Shown: positions 1-11,281 of the stretch, one piece after another
How positions within the stretch are numbered: position 1 is the stretch's first letter
How the letters are laid out: each line of letters opens with the position of its first letter
Source of the DNA: Patiria pectinifera
Lineage: Eukaryota; Echinodermata; Asteroidea; Valvatida; Asterinidae
NCBI GenBank assembly: GCA_029964075.1
Contig: CM057149.1
Location: forward strand, 21,466,197-21,530,196
DNA: 64,000 bases
Direction: 5' to 3'
Program-made: the position numbers and the translations under genes
Notes under the pieces: generated by a model
Databases searched by the model: none
Told to the model about the DNA's origin: nothing
The model's input: the letters and a program-made list of their open reading frames with translations, nothing else

Positions 1-2234
1 AATCTACACTTCTGGACAAAATTGCATATGACTGGGCGGTTGGCTCCGTCCGAGCACTTCTGAAATACGAACTTGTGATTGTTTTGAAAATGGGGGCACT
101 GCAACAACATTCCCACCTTGTCGATGCAATCTTTGATCAGTTGCTAGATGAAGACACACCTGTAAATAAATCTGCTCTAAAATCCTTTATTAACAGCAAC
201 CCTGACAAGTTGCTGATACTTCTGGATGGTTTTGACGAATTTTTAACCATCGACCTCGTTGAGACCTCTTTCGGATCTATCCTGAAAATGCTCAATCGAA
301 AAGAGACAAGAGAGTGTTGCGCTGTTATCACCACTCGCCCCTCTCACTTCCACAAATTGGTGAGCAGATCCTTGATTGAAAACCCTTTTACCCATGTAAA
401 TGTTTTGGGGTTCAACAACGAAAGTGTCCAAAAGTATGTGAACAAGTTTTACTCGGAAAATCCCGATGAGGCACATGAGCTATTAAACACCATTCAGTCT
501 ACTGATGTTTTGTATGAATTGGCGAGGAGTCCCATGTTGGTGCTTCTCATGTGCTTACTGTGGAGAGACGATTCGAAACTCCCTGACACACTGACCCGCC
601 TTTATGAGAAAGCACTGAGATACATATTTCGAAGAAAATCGAAAGATTTGTCGGACAACGAGATATCACAAATCGTGGTCCAACTCGGAAAGATTGCATT
701 GGAAGGTCTGCTTTATCCAAAGCAGATGCTCTCGTTTCGGGAAAGGGCATTTGAAGGGACTTTGCTCGATGTGGCATTAAAAGTTGGCCTCCTGACAAAA
801 CAGAGAGTCTTAAAAGTGTTTGACGCACACAACACTGTTCAGTTCATACATAAAACTTTCCAGGAGATCTGTGGGGCGAAATATCTGCAGCACTTGTTAA
901 AAGTCGATTATAAGGAATTTCAGAAGATCTTAAAGGAAATCCAAAGCAAAGTCACTGAGAATCCCGAATATTTTGATTACCTCTTAAGATTTGGTTGTGG
1001 TGATCATGCGAGCTGTACAGGTGAAATTCTGAATATTTTTCGGGAAAACGCTTATCATGCACTTAACTATTGCTTTGAGTGTCAGGCAAACACATTGTTA
1101 TTTGAGGATTTCATTGCTTCAGTTTTTCGAAAATGTATATTGCTTAGACCGAAAATGAAAAGACTTTGTCATTCCTTTTTTTGGCTTCTGAAACGTGTTG
1201 CTGATGACGGCAGCACGTCTTATCTTACCAATGTACAAGATCTAAGTATAATGGATTGGGATGTGCACAGGTATGCTGATCAGTTACGATGTGGTTTGTG
1301 CGAACTAACTCAACTTCAAGGTCTCCATCTGGAATATACTTCTTTAACTGGAAGCAATATGAATGTGATTGCCCAATCGTTCAAACACCTTGGAAATTTG
1401 ACTCGACTTCATATTGATTACAACCCGGCTTTGCGTGGGTCATTTACGGCATGGACACCTGATTTGCAAGTCTTGAAAAACCTTAGAACACTGACATTTA
1501 AAAATTGCTGTTTGGATGGTCGAGATGTAATAAGCATGGCGACAATATGTGGGAAAATGCGAAACATCGATTTGTGTATGGCAAACACTGGCCAAGATTA
1601 TCGTATTGTAAAATCAATGAATCTGTTGTCGGATCCGGACAGTCCTAACGACAAATCGCTCTTTTTGCAAGGATGTCCATTGGCTGGTGATGCTCTGATT
1701 GAAATGTTTGAGTCATTGGGTGGCAGGGGCGACATAGTCAAAGTTCACTTTGCGGACAATGGAGACGACACCGCAGAAGCACAGCTATGGGCCCCTAACT
1801 TAAAGACTTTGAAGCAAGTGCGAGAATTGAGCCTGACAAAGTTTAAGTTCCAAAGTGCAGACATGAAACACATCGCTTCGGCAGTTGGAGATATGCCCAC
1901 TCTGGCTACGCTGATTCTCAACGACAGTAAATCCTTGGGAGGATGCGGGAAATTGTGGGCACCCGATTTACAGAAATTAAGGTTCGTCAAGAACCTTGAC
2001 TTGCGTGATTGTTCCTTGACGCGGCAAGACATACCCCACATTGTTGAGTCATTGAGCACTTTGCCCTGTCTTGAAACGTTAGACCTAAACGGAAATGACC
2101 TTCGCGGCTGCACACTCATTGACTGGAGTAGACTTACCAATCTGAAAATGCTCAACTTACCTTCGTACTTAAGTACCGATGTTAGTGAGATACAGCGACA
2201 TATGCCAAACACATGTGTTACCTCCAGCTATTAG
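1..2234 (+). CDS. NLR-A: NACHT-LRR receptor, 5'-truncated by window edge
   Basis: This is the last part of a NACHT-LRR receptor, a cytosolic pattern-recognition ATPase family. The reading frame starts inside the Walker A loop (the Lys-Ser-Thr codons at 1-8) and runs 743 codons to TAG. Walker B is visible as LLILLDGFDEF around 200-240 and the sensor as TTRPSH around 340. A helical NACHT-associated region follows, and from about 1200 leucine-rich repeats of the ribonuclease-inhibitor kind. It matches NLR-B and NLR-D almost continuously, so the missing N-terminus (about 190 residues in NLR-D) should lie upstream of the window. No internal stop or frameshift is seen. The ATP-binding part is much more conserved among paralogs than residues around 1580-1680 in the LRR region. 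The receptor class is certain from motifs; the ligand is unknown. Confidence 0.93.
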   Translation, partial: STLLDKIAYDWAVGSVRALLKYELVIVLKMGALQQHSHLVDAIFDQLLDEDTPVNKSALKSFINSNPDKLLILLDGFDEFLTIDLVETSFGSILKMLNRKETRECCAVITTRPSHFHKLVSRSLIENPFTHVNVLGFNNESVQKYVNKFYSENPDEAHELLNTIQSTDVLYELARSPMLVLLMCLLWRDDSKLPDTLTRLYEKALRYIFRRKSKDLSDNEISQIVVQLGKIALEGLLYPKQMLSFRERAFEGTLLDVALKVGLLTKQRVLKVFDAHNTVQFIHKTFQEICGAKYLQHLLKVDYKEFQKILKEIQSKVTENPEYFDYLLRFGCGDHASCTGEILNIFRENAYHALNYCFECQANTLLFEDFIASVFRKCILLRPKMKRLCHSFFWLLKRVADDGSTSYLTNVQDLSIMDWDVHRYADQLRCGLCELTQLQGLHLEYTSLTGSNMNVIAQSFKHLGNLTRLHIDYNPALRGSFTAWTPDLQVLKNLRTLTFKNCCLDGRDVISMATICGKMRNIDLCMANTGQDYRIVKSMNLLSDPDSPNDKSLFLQGCPLAGDALIEMFESLGGRGDIVKVHFADNGDDTAEAQLWAPNLKTLKQVRELSLTKFKFQSADMKHIASAVGDMPTLATLILNDSKSLGGCGKLWAPDLQKLRFVKNLDLRDCSLTRQDIPHIVESLSTLPCLETLDLNGNDLRGCTLIDWSRLTNLKMLNLPSYLSTDVSEIQRHMPNTCVTSSY

Positions 2235-3371
2235 GAGGTAAATGCCACAATTCGTACCTTGAGAACCAACATAAAATATGTCACAAATTCTGTTGTACCC
2301 CACCAAACCATATCAACCCTGCCCAAACCCCCATCCCACCTAAATCCACCCCACCCAACGCCCAACCCCACCCCAATGACGATCATTGAAAGCCATTGGA
2401 AAACGAAGAGTTTTTGCCATCGTGTTTATAACAAATTAATTAAATTAACCAATTTAAGCACTATCGCGATATATCTTCACTTTCAGGATTTATTTTTGAA
2501 ACTCTGATCATAATGAACAGTTGTTTCTTATTTTCATCATTTTTTTGCAAGGAACAAAAGCAAATGCGATTTATGCCTGCTGTTCATTCTTCTTTTATCG
2601 TTACTTGCATGACGTAATTTTTTTCATCAATCATTATTTTGAAATTGTCCATATTTTCATTGATGAATTTTTCAATCAAAGGCCAGCAAGCCCATACAGT
2701 CATAAGTGTACGTCACTTTGCAGTAACGGCACTGAACAGTTACAACTCAGAAAATATAGCTGAAAATGTTAGATTCTGGTTTTATATATTTCTGTTTAAA
2801 TGGAATGTACAACATTTGCTTTTGATGCAATTTTCAGAAATAAATGGATTTAGAGGATTACTACGTTATAGCAAATATTGTTAAACTGACTTGTTTCACG
2901 TTTTGGATGCTGGAAAATCCAAGAAAATTAATCATGTTCTTGTAGTCTGGTTCCCTTACCCCACTTAAGATGAAACGGAGCAATTTATAGACTGGGGGAA
3001 TTGTTAGAATCAGTCTAACAGGCTTGTACCCCTTCGCAGGTGTGTAATCAATTGCAAAGAAAACGTGGAATAACTAAATATGAAAAACTAGAAGCAATTT
3101 CTGAAGAAAAAAATCCAGTTTTCTCCAACGCTGGTCGGGCATTAAAAATGTCAGCACACAAGTAGCCACGATTTTACAGGATGCTTTTAGACTGTCATTC
3201 CCTAACAATCCAGTAAGGTTTTATTTTTCGTGATAATTTGATCATTTCGTTTTTTGATGTTTGCAGATGTTGTATTTTACCTTTAAGTCGCAGTAAAAAG
3301 TATATATAGTCCAATGTTTGTATTCCATGTATAGTGAAAGACCATATCGATTGAGAGATCTGTATAATAAA
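2235..3371 (+). other. NLR-A 3' UTR/flank with conserved AATAAA
   Basis: No gene is present. The stretch is homologous to the sequence after NLR-B (11,282-12,423) and NLR-D (36,595-38,206). All three keep an AATAAA in the same context (3366-3371, 12,418-12,423, 38,201-38,206), which I take as the shared polyadenylation signal. It gives a 3' UTR of about 1.1 kb here. A C-rich tract near 2300-2390 also recurs after NLR-B, after NLR-D and at 28,890-29,020. Confidence 0.6.
2938..3212 (+). repeat. Dispersed repeat inserted in NLR-A 3' flank
   Basis: This interrupts sequence that is continuous after NLR-D. A related copy in opposite orientation lies at about 61,560-61,925. Shared landmarks are TCTGGTTCCC, a GTGTGTAATC stretch, TTCTCCAACGCTGG and GACTGTCATTCC. 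It is non-coding and I cannot name the class. Confidence 0.55.
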
Positions 3372-4267
3372 GATGCATGTAGAAATAACGAAGAGGAGTT
3401 GATGTTTTATTTCAGATAATTTGGTTTGACAGTGAACCATACCGGATTTAAATGACCATTCATTAATTTTACAGATCTTCTGGTCGGAAAGACATGTGAT
3501 GCATATTCAGTTATTAAACTGCCGAATAAATTATCATCCTATATGATGGGAAGAAAGTTGGCATTTGAATTGAAACAGCAATAATGATATTAAGGTAGAG
3601 TTGATATATGAAATACAAACTAATTAAACAGGTGTGGGTGACTAACCTTGCACCAGTATTAGGGGGGCGAACAAGACAAGACAAGACTAGTAAAGTTGGT
3701 ACCAGAGCGCTCAGTCTTTTATTCAATTGATTCAGAATGATTTTTACATCTGGTCTGCACAGTGGATCGAATTTAATAGGCCTTTTATTGGCGTTATGGG
3801 GAAATCCTGTACAACAGCACTGCCCCGTTCACAAGTGACGGTCGGTTGGTCGGTCGGTCGGTCAGTCAGGTGCAAGGAGAACACTAGTCTTGCCCTTTGG
3901 ACCAGCAGAAAACAAATCCTCACTTGCGGAACAACGGCCGAACATTAGTGTTACAGTGTGAGAACAATCGCAGGATGTTCATGTCAACCCACAGAATTTC
4001 TGTTCGTATCGGCTAACAAGTAAACTGTGTCTAGAAATGGACGTTATTCGAGTGACTTCCTTTTAACTTACAAATCACGCAATCAAAAGTCAAATGTCGT
4101 TCATCGATAACCTACCTCTACGCTTAGGAAATTGATGTAGTGAACAAGCACAGCTTGGAAGATTGAAGATTAAACTGAGTCAGATTTTCTCCATAATTTC
4201 TCCCCAAAAAGCGTCCATGGACGGCTTTCTGTCGCTTATTGTTATAACTACAGTTTAAAGTCAACTT
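3372..4267. other. Non-coding NLR-A distal flank
   Basis: No gene is seen. The part 3480-3715 matches 39,600-39,790 after NLR-D. The part 3975-4085 matches 12,560-12,655 after NLR-B, which lacks the segment in between, so this flank has gained or lost blocks since duplication. A short GGTC tetranucleotide run lies at about 3840-3868. Confidence 0.5.
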
Positions 4268-4659
4268 CATTGGCGTAGCCACTGGGTAAGGGGTATTAAC
4301 CCCCTAATAATTTGTAAAGAGTGCCCATTTTTTAAGTAGTGCCCTTTTTTTCTCAACAAGTGCCTTTTTTGAAAATAGGTGTTGCCCTTTTTGTGGCATA
4401 TGCCGTTTTGGGTGCCTTTTTCTGAAATGTGCACATGTATCTCCCTGAAACGCACCATATTTTGACCGTTGGTGTGCATAATCGTCGGTTTTGAATGGCG
4501 CCGCCACCGAATGGTACCTCCCCCACTCCACCCCGCTTTTTGATTTTACGGAGGTCAAGTGTCCGGGGAAAAGAACCTGTCTACTTTTCACCACGGATGT
4601 GCAAGTGCCCTTTTCCAAAAAAATTTACCCCCAATAAAAATGACCGTGCTACGCCACTG
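4268..4659. mobile_element. Possible hAT-type MITE
   Basis: The ends read CATTGGCGTAGCC (left) and GCTACGCCACTG (right, its inverse), similar to the CAGTGGCGTAGC ends common in hAT elements. An imperfect AACTT flanks both sides. There is no coding capacity. Assignment rests on the short ends only. Confidence 0.35.
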
Positions 4660-4896
4660 AACTTCTTGTATTATTCAGCATCAGTAGCCCCGACAGGGGC
4701 GCTATATAAAGAGAGTCTTATTAAGCAAAATTAAAACCATCTAAATTTGCTGCAATGCTAAAACTGAATCATCCCTCACTTATTGAATACATAAAGGTCA
4801 CTCAAATTCATTTTGGTCTGAAATGCTATATGCCTTCGCCTCGAACGCGTTGTGGCTCACTGCCCCCTAGGCAAACACCCCCCCCCCGAAAATAAG

Positions 4897-5507
4897 TTTC
4901 AATAGTCTGAAGGTTCATTATTCCCTATTGACAATAAGGTCCGCTAGTCCCAATCGACAATAAGGTCCGATAGTCCCAACCGACAATAAGATCGGATAGT
5001 CCGAAGTGTCACACTGACGAACCGTATTGTCCATTCGGACTACCGAACCTTGTTTTCAGGTCGGACTATTGAACCTTATTCTCAATTCGGACTATCGAAC
5101 CCTACCGTATATTCGGATTATCGAACCTTATCATGTATTCAGACTATCGAACCTTACTGTCGATTCGGACTATCGAACCTTATTGACGACTCGCCAGGCT
5201 GCAAATACTTTGTCATTGGTCATCATGCGCATGCGTCAGTTGTTATACATACTGACTTCTGATGACATCGGAAGTTTAAAAAAAAATCGACATCTAAACA
5301 TTTCGGATGTCAGCTCTAGACCTCCGTAGATGACGTCAAACAATCTATGGGCGTTTTCCTTTTGATGAAGTGGAATTTGAACCCGCTTTTTTATATACAT
5401 TAAGGCATTTTACATGTACACGAAAGCGACACTAAACGTAAAGATAGGCATTAGATTTCACTTGTTACTCAATATTTTGCAAAATCCTCTTCGTTTTGAA
5501 ATCGACC
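4897..5507. repeat. Foldback array of TTCGGACTATCGAA units plus duplicated flank
   Basis: Left half: several AGTCC/ATAAGGTCCGATAGTCC units. Right half: six or more TTCGGACTATCGAACC units spaced about 25 bp, in the opposite sense, so the block can fold back. The block and the following 300 bp (to about 5507) recur at 31,013-31,614 upstream of NLR-D. It therefore travels with the NLR duplication unit or is one element present twice. It is non-coding. Confidence 0.75.
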
Positions 5508-6863
5508 TGTGGCGTTTGAGAAATAACATCGACGCTTCTCTTGAAGGCAGGCAGGCATCAGACTTTGTTTTCAGTCGCATACGTGAGTTGAATAAGGTAC
5601 AATGTATGTGTGGAGACTGTTGATAGTCCCTATGCTCATGTTGTTGACCTATTGTCCTTCTTTCATTCTGGTCTTTTTTTAGCACAATTGAGGTAAAAGT
5701 CCATAATACTTTAGCTTGAGTAACTCACGCCCAAATGCTCATGGCTTTGCAAAATCCCTGCCCTGACGCTTATGGCATTGGGGAATTCCAGCCCTTAAAG
5801 GGGCACTAGGCTAAGTCCTGAAATCCTCGAAAATTTCATGTTTTGGATTGTTTATTTATCCTACTTCAAACATCTGGTTGAAAGAAAACCAACCTAATGT
5901 CTTACCGTTCCCCATAAAAGACAAAAATTCGGTTGTTTACATCGGACACGACGGAGTACGCATGGTTTACGTTTTTTCCTGTCGTTTTCAGTCAATGTAC
6001 GATACACGTTGAGGGATTGCACTTATTCGACCGTTTGCCAACTCGAATCGAGCCAACTCGTCCGTTGACCAACTGGACTTCACTTTCGAGTCAACTCGAC
6101 CATTAGCTAACTCGTTCGTTGCGTGTACAACTCGGCATAAACCTTGGGTTGCGTGATTTGACTTTTAGTGTGCATACTTCTCTTACGAGTTCGTCCCGGC
6201 TTTTCGAGACGATTTTGTCACGCTCAATAAATCAGCACATCCATTACAGTCTGTCTTTTACAGTTGAACGCACAACGGTCGACTTGGTAAACAGTCGAGT
6301 TGGTCCGAGTCGAGTTGACCCTACACACAGCGCCGATGCAGAAAAGTGGTTTCTTGCACGTCCGAAGAAGGCATACAACGATATTAGGGTGGAAATTATA
6401 GCTAACATTGAGTCGTTGACCAACGATTGAGAAGATGAAATTCGCGTCAGGGTGATACTAGGTGATGTAAATTCAATTTCGTCCCTCACCGGCGGATTTT
6501 TATAACACTGAATACAGTTCGATTGCTCCTATTTAAGATTCGAACTAGCCAGTCGACCCCGGCAAGTTCAGTAAGACATCTGCACTAGTAGGTCGTGGGT
6601 TCGAATGCCACTCGATTGGCCGGTGATTTTTTTTCTTTTTTCTTTCTTTTTTACAAGCACTCGGTCAACAATGAGTATACATTGTTTACATAACACGTCG
6701 GTGACGGGGCAAAACCCAATATTAAGCTACGAGTACGAGTATAATTACCATTCTTGTGTCATGTACTGCCGTACCGCCTTTTGTTTTGTTTTTTGCACAC
6801 CAGCCTATTTTTGGACGTTTCTGGACAAGTTTCACTATTGCACTTAATCTGTTTTTCTTTCAG
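5508..6863. other. Non-coding stretch upstream of NLR-B
   Basis: No gene is supported. From 6015 to 6325 AACTCG motifs are followed by the inverse CGAGTT, a loose foldback. A tRNA-like B-box GGGTTCGAATGCC occurs near 6597-6610, perhaps an old SINE. A promoter or untranslated first exon of NLR-B should lie here, but I cannot place it. Confidence 0.4.
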
Positions 6864-6887
6864 TCAAAGGACAAAACAGCGGCAGCT

Positions 6888-9800
6888 ATGGGGCTTGCAG
6901 TTATCATCGGATTTATCAGTGGTTTAGTGGCAATGTGTGAGTGAATTGATGATTAATATTTCTAGATTTCCCCTTGCCGTTCCGGTGCTCTACCAAATGA
7001 GCTATTTAGCCAGATTTTGGCGGTTCCCTGTTTTGTCAATGTCTTTGATCAAGGTTGCTCCCAAAGTCACGATGCTAGCAAAATAAGAAATGCTGCACAC
7101 TGGGGATCACTTTAAGGATACGCAAGGCTTCTTGTTACCATTTTTAAGGAAACCACAAAGGGAAACTTACTAGGTGCATTATCATTATTTTGAAAGTTGA
7201 ATAAAGAAATTGACTGGAGCGGGGATAACTTAGAACAGGGAATAAGTAAAATTCAAATTATTATTATCCAACATTCTCTGCAGTCCTGAAGAACAGCAAC
7301 ACAGCAGTGATTGAATTTGCAAGAAACCTGACTGCCTCATGGCCCACACTGTCTGGGCTAACTGACACGTCAAACGGATTGCAAGGATTGATATACATTA
7401 TCATTTTCAGCTTGGCATGCTGTAAGTCAAGGCTTTGATTATTGATTTCCTATCAACAAGTTCCTTAATTTGAGTTTATTGTCACCAGATTAGATCAAAA
7501 TTGTTGTATAACGTTTCTCTACTTCCTGTGAACAGTTATTGTACATCATTGATCTCATTACGACTCCCCCCTCTCCCGCAATAATGTTAACCGATCACAT
7601 TGGATTATAGATTTAGTACAACAATAATGTCAAGCAATAAAATTCAACAGCTGAAAACGTGCAGTCGATTTTTAGTTTTCTGTTGTTGTTTTTGCAGGGG
7701 CGGTGGATAGAAGTGCATCCTGTAGATTATTACAAGAAAAGAAAACAGTTTCCTTTTTGCAAGAATATGTATGGATCATTTGGAGAATTTTTACCCCAGG
7801 TCAGATAACAGAAAAGCGGACAAATTGATGCCAAACTGCAAGTTAACTTCTCAATAAGTATTTGTTCCCCTATCCCCTCTCTACCCCCCCCCCCCCCACC
7901 TCAAACAAAAAACACCATAGAAATGGTTTTCAATTATTTAGTTTTGAACGATAAAAGGTGACCTGGTTTCTCTTTTAGCTGAACAGGTACCTCGATTGTG
8001 ACAAAGTTCCTGAAAAATAGATGCAGAGGTGAGAATTTGTTACTATCCGAAATCAGTGAATTGAATCTAAAAACTATTTTGAATTATCGCAATAACATCG
8101 CTGTATTTCCTATGGAACAAAATTTTCTTTGCCTAAGTTGTATTTTATTGCTTCACAAATCATTCATTTCTTAAACAAAATGTTTATATTTGAATCAGGA
8201 AATGGTTTACCAAGTCTGCAGCAACAGACCAGCCCGTCTGAGGGCCCAGAAAATGTCGAACAACCCATACCAAGTAAGGTGGCAATTATGCCCAAGTAAT
8301 GGTCATTGTCTGGTAAATTTTGAATAGTTATAATAAAATATGCCAACAAGAGGAAGAAACATCCTCTGTCTTTTGACAACAAAGCCTCCGTGAGTTCAAA
8401 TTCGTTTAATTTCGTTATGTAAACTTTCCACGGTTATTGCTCTTAAATGTTTGGTAATAAGTTGATTTGGACTTTCACTTGTGACTATCGGTCTGGGACC
8501 AGCTCTATTAGACTCTAGAATTGTCCTTTTTCTCAAAATTTTGAAACTGAATAAAACTGCTGCAACTGCGTATACTCAATTATAGGGCCAAAATGTATAT
8601 CCTTAGCATGACCTTTATCAAAGCCATTATTATGTTATGGAGTAAACCTTTGTTGAAGTGAGTGAGATAATGAATGATAATGGTGAAGACAAATGATGGC
8701 ATCAAGACCTTACGTTTATGGATTGTTTTCTTTTCTTTCTTTTTTAGGACAAATGCGATCAAGCCCCGCCAAAGAAGCTGCACGCCTGTGTAAAGAGGCG
8801 CTAAAAAAATTGTACACAACCACAGGTAGCTTTGTTCAACTGATCCCGTGGGCCGATGACGACAAAATGCATATAATGGACATTTATACAGACCTAGAGT
8901 TAGAAGACACAGATGGGAATAAGGAAAAGGTGGAATCTTACGAAGATATCCTACACCGTAAAACAAAAGAAGGATATCCAATCAAACGGATAATTTGTAA
9001 GGGACTGCCTGGGCATGGAAAATCTACCCTTCTTGACAAAATCGCATATGACTGGGCGGTCGGCTCCGTCCAAACACTTATGAAATACGAAATTGTGATT
9101 GTTTTGAAAATGGGGGCACTGCAACAGCATTCCGACCTTGTCGATGCAATCTTTGATCAGTTGTTGGATAAAGACACGCCGGTAAATAAATCTGATCTAA
9201 AATCCTTCATTGATAACAACCCTGACAAGTTACTGATACTTCTGGATGGTTTTGATGAATTTTTAACGACTAAACTCGTTGAGACCTCATTCGGATCTAT
9301 CTTGAACATGCTTAATCGAAAAGAGAGTAGAGAGTGTTGCGCTGTTGTCACCACTCGCCCCTCTCACTTCCACAAACTGGTGAGCAGATCCTTGATTAAA
9401 AGACCGTTCACCCATGTGAATGTTTTGGGGTTCAACAAGGAAAGTGTTCAAAAGTATGTGAACAAGTTTTACTCGGAAAATCCCGATGAGGCACATGCGC
9501 TATTAAACACCATTCAGTCTACTGATGTTTTGTTTGAATTAGCGAGGAGTCCCATGCTGGTGCTTCTCATGTGCTTACTGTGGAGAGACGATTCGAAACT
9601 CCCTGACACACTGACCCGCCTTTATGTGAAAGCACTGAGATACATATTCCGAAGAAAATCTAATTTGTCGGACAGTGAGATATCACAAATCGTGATCCAA
9701 CTAGGAAAGATTGCATTGGAAGGTCTGCTTTATCCACAGCAGATGCTCTCGTTTCGGGATGGGGCATTTGAGGGGACTTTGCTCGATGTGGCCTAAAAGT

Positions 9801-11281
9801 TGGTCTGCTGACAAAACAGAGTCTTAAAAATGTTTGACGCGCACAACATTGTTCAATTCATACATAAAACCTTTCAGGAATTCTGTGGAGGACAATATTT
9901 ACAGCACTTGTTGAAAGCTGATTATAAGGAATTTCAGAAGATCTTAAATGAAATCGATAGAAAAGTCACTAAGAATCCCAACGATTTTGAGCACTTCTTA
10001 AGATTTGTTTGCGGTGATCATCCAAGTTGTACTGGTAAAATTCTGCAATTTTTTCGGAAAAGCACCAGTTATCTAGCACTTAACTGTTACTTTGAGTGTC
10101 AGCCAAATACATTGTTATTTGAGGATTATATTGCTTCAGTTTTTTGCAATTCTATAAGCTTTAATTTCGATCTGGATATTACTAGATTTTGTCATTCCTT
10201 TTTTTGGCTTCTGAAACGTGTTGCTGATGACGGCAGCACGTCTTATCTTACCAATGTAAAAAACCTAGACTTAAGTAATTTGAATGTGCAGAGATATGAC
10301 GATGAGTTACGATGTGGTTTGTGCGAAATGACTCAACTTGAACGTCTCAATCTAGAACGTACCTCTTTAACTGGAAGCAATATGAATGTGATTGCACAAT
10401 CGTTCAAACACCTTGAAAATTTGACTCGGCTTAATATTATTGGCAACCGGGCTTTGCGTGGGTCGTTAATGTCGTGGGCACCTCATTTGCAACTCTTGAA
10501 AAACCTTGAAGCACTGTTATTTGATCGTTGTGATCCGGATGGTCGAGATGTAATAAGCCTGGTGACAGCATGTGGTAAATTGCCAAAGCTCTATAGGTGT
10601 GAGACGTATACCGGTAAACGTATACCAAATCAGCTGTACGAGATGATGTATACTGGTCAGACGGGATGGATGCAAATGTATAGGTACTATGGCACAGAGC
10701 TTAAACTGACATGTTCATTGGTTGGTGATGCTCTGGCTGAAATGTTTGAGTCATTGGGAGGCAGGGGCGACATAGTTGAAGCTCAGTTAGCCAGCAATGG
10801 AATCGGCACCGCAGACGCACATGTGTGGGCCCCTAAGTTAAAGGCTTTAAGGCAAGTACAAGAATTGAGCCTGAGCAAGTTTAACTTGCAAAGTGCAGAC
10901 ATAAAACACATCGCTGCGGCGGTTGGTGATATGCCCAATCTGGATACGCTGACTCTCAATGACAATAAATCCTTGGGAGGATGTGGGAAAATCTGGGCAC
11001 GAGATTTACAGAAACTGAGGTTTGTCAAGATCCTGATGTTGCGCTCATGCGCCTTGACGGACCAAGACATAACCCACATTGTTGAGTCATTGAGCACTTT
11101 GTCCTGTCTCGCAACGTTAGACCTCTCTGACAATGAACTTCACGGCTGCTTTGCCTCTGACTGGAGTAGACTGAACAACTTGAATTTGCTCGTCTTGCCT
11201 ACTTGTATGTCTACCTATGTATATGATGGTGGGTTTATACGGCGACTTATGCCAATCACAAATATTATTTGCATCGAATAG
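6888..11281 (+). pseudogene. NLR-B: five-exon NACHT-LRR gene with two stop-creating deletions
   Basis: Exons, set by GT-AG sites matching NLR-D: 6864-6936 (ATG at 6888), 7284-7421, 7987-8028, 8199-8273 and 8748-11281. The N-terminus is a short hydrophobic segment (MGLAVIIGFISGLVAMF), a linker, and a second hydrophobic stretch ending in exon 3. A Ser/Gln/Pro-rich linker follows, then Walker A (GLPGHGKST), Walker B (LLILLDGFDEF), TTRPSH and LRRs to the C-terminus. Compared with NLR-A and NLR-D, one base is missing near 9793 and two near 9821. The net loss is 3 bp, so the frame recovers, but the 12 codons between hold TAA (9794-9796) and TGA (9809-9811). It is either a recent pseudogene or a consensus error. 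All splice sites look intact. Confidence 0.88.

Noticed and set aside
1745..2212. Long minus-strand open frames opposite the NLR genes (also 547-828, 10,783-11,133, 36,114-36,509)
   Set aside because: They recur opposite the same codons in every NLR copy and reflect codon bias; no domain and no splice support.
4905..5190. CRISPR-like look of regularly spaced TTCGGACTATCGAA units
   Set aside because: The units are inverted in the two halves, spacers are short and similar, and the sequence is eukaryotic; it is a foldback array.
8693..8747. NLR-B starting at ATG 8693, and NLR-D at ATG 34,042
   Set aside because: These stretches are intron ending in a polypyrimidine-AG acceptor; upstream exons with matching phase encode the conserved N-terminus in both genes.
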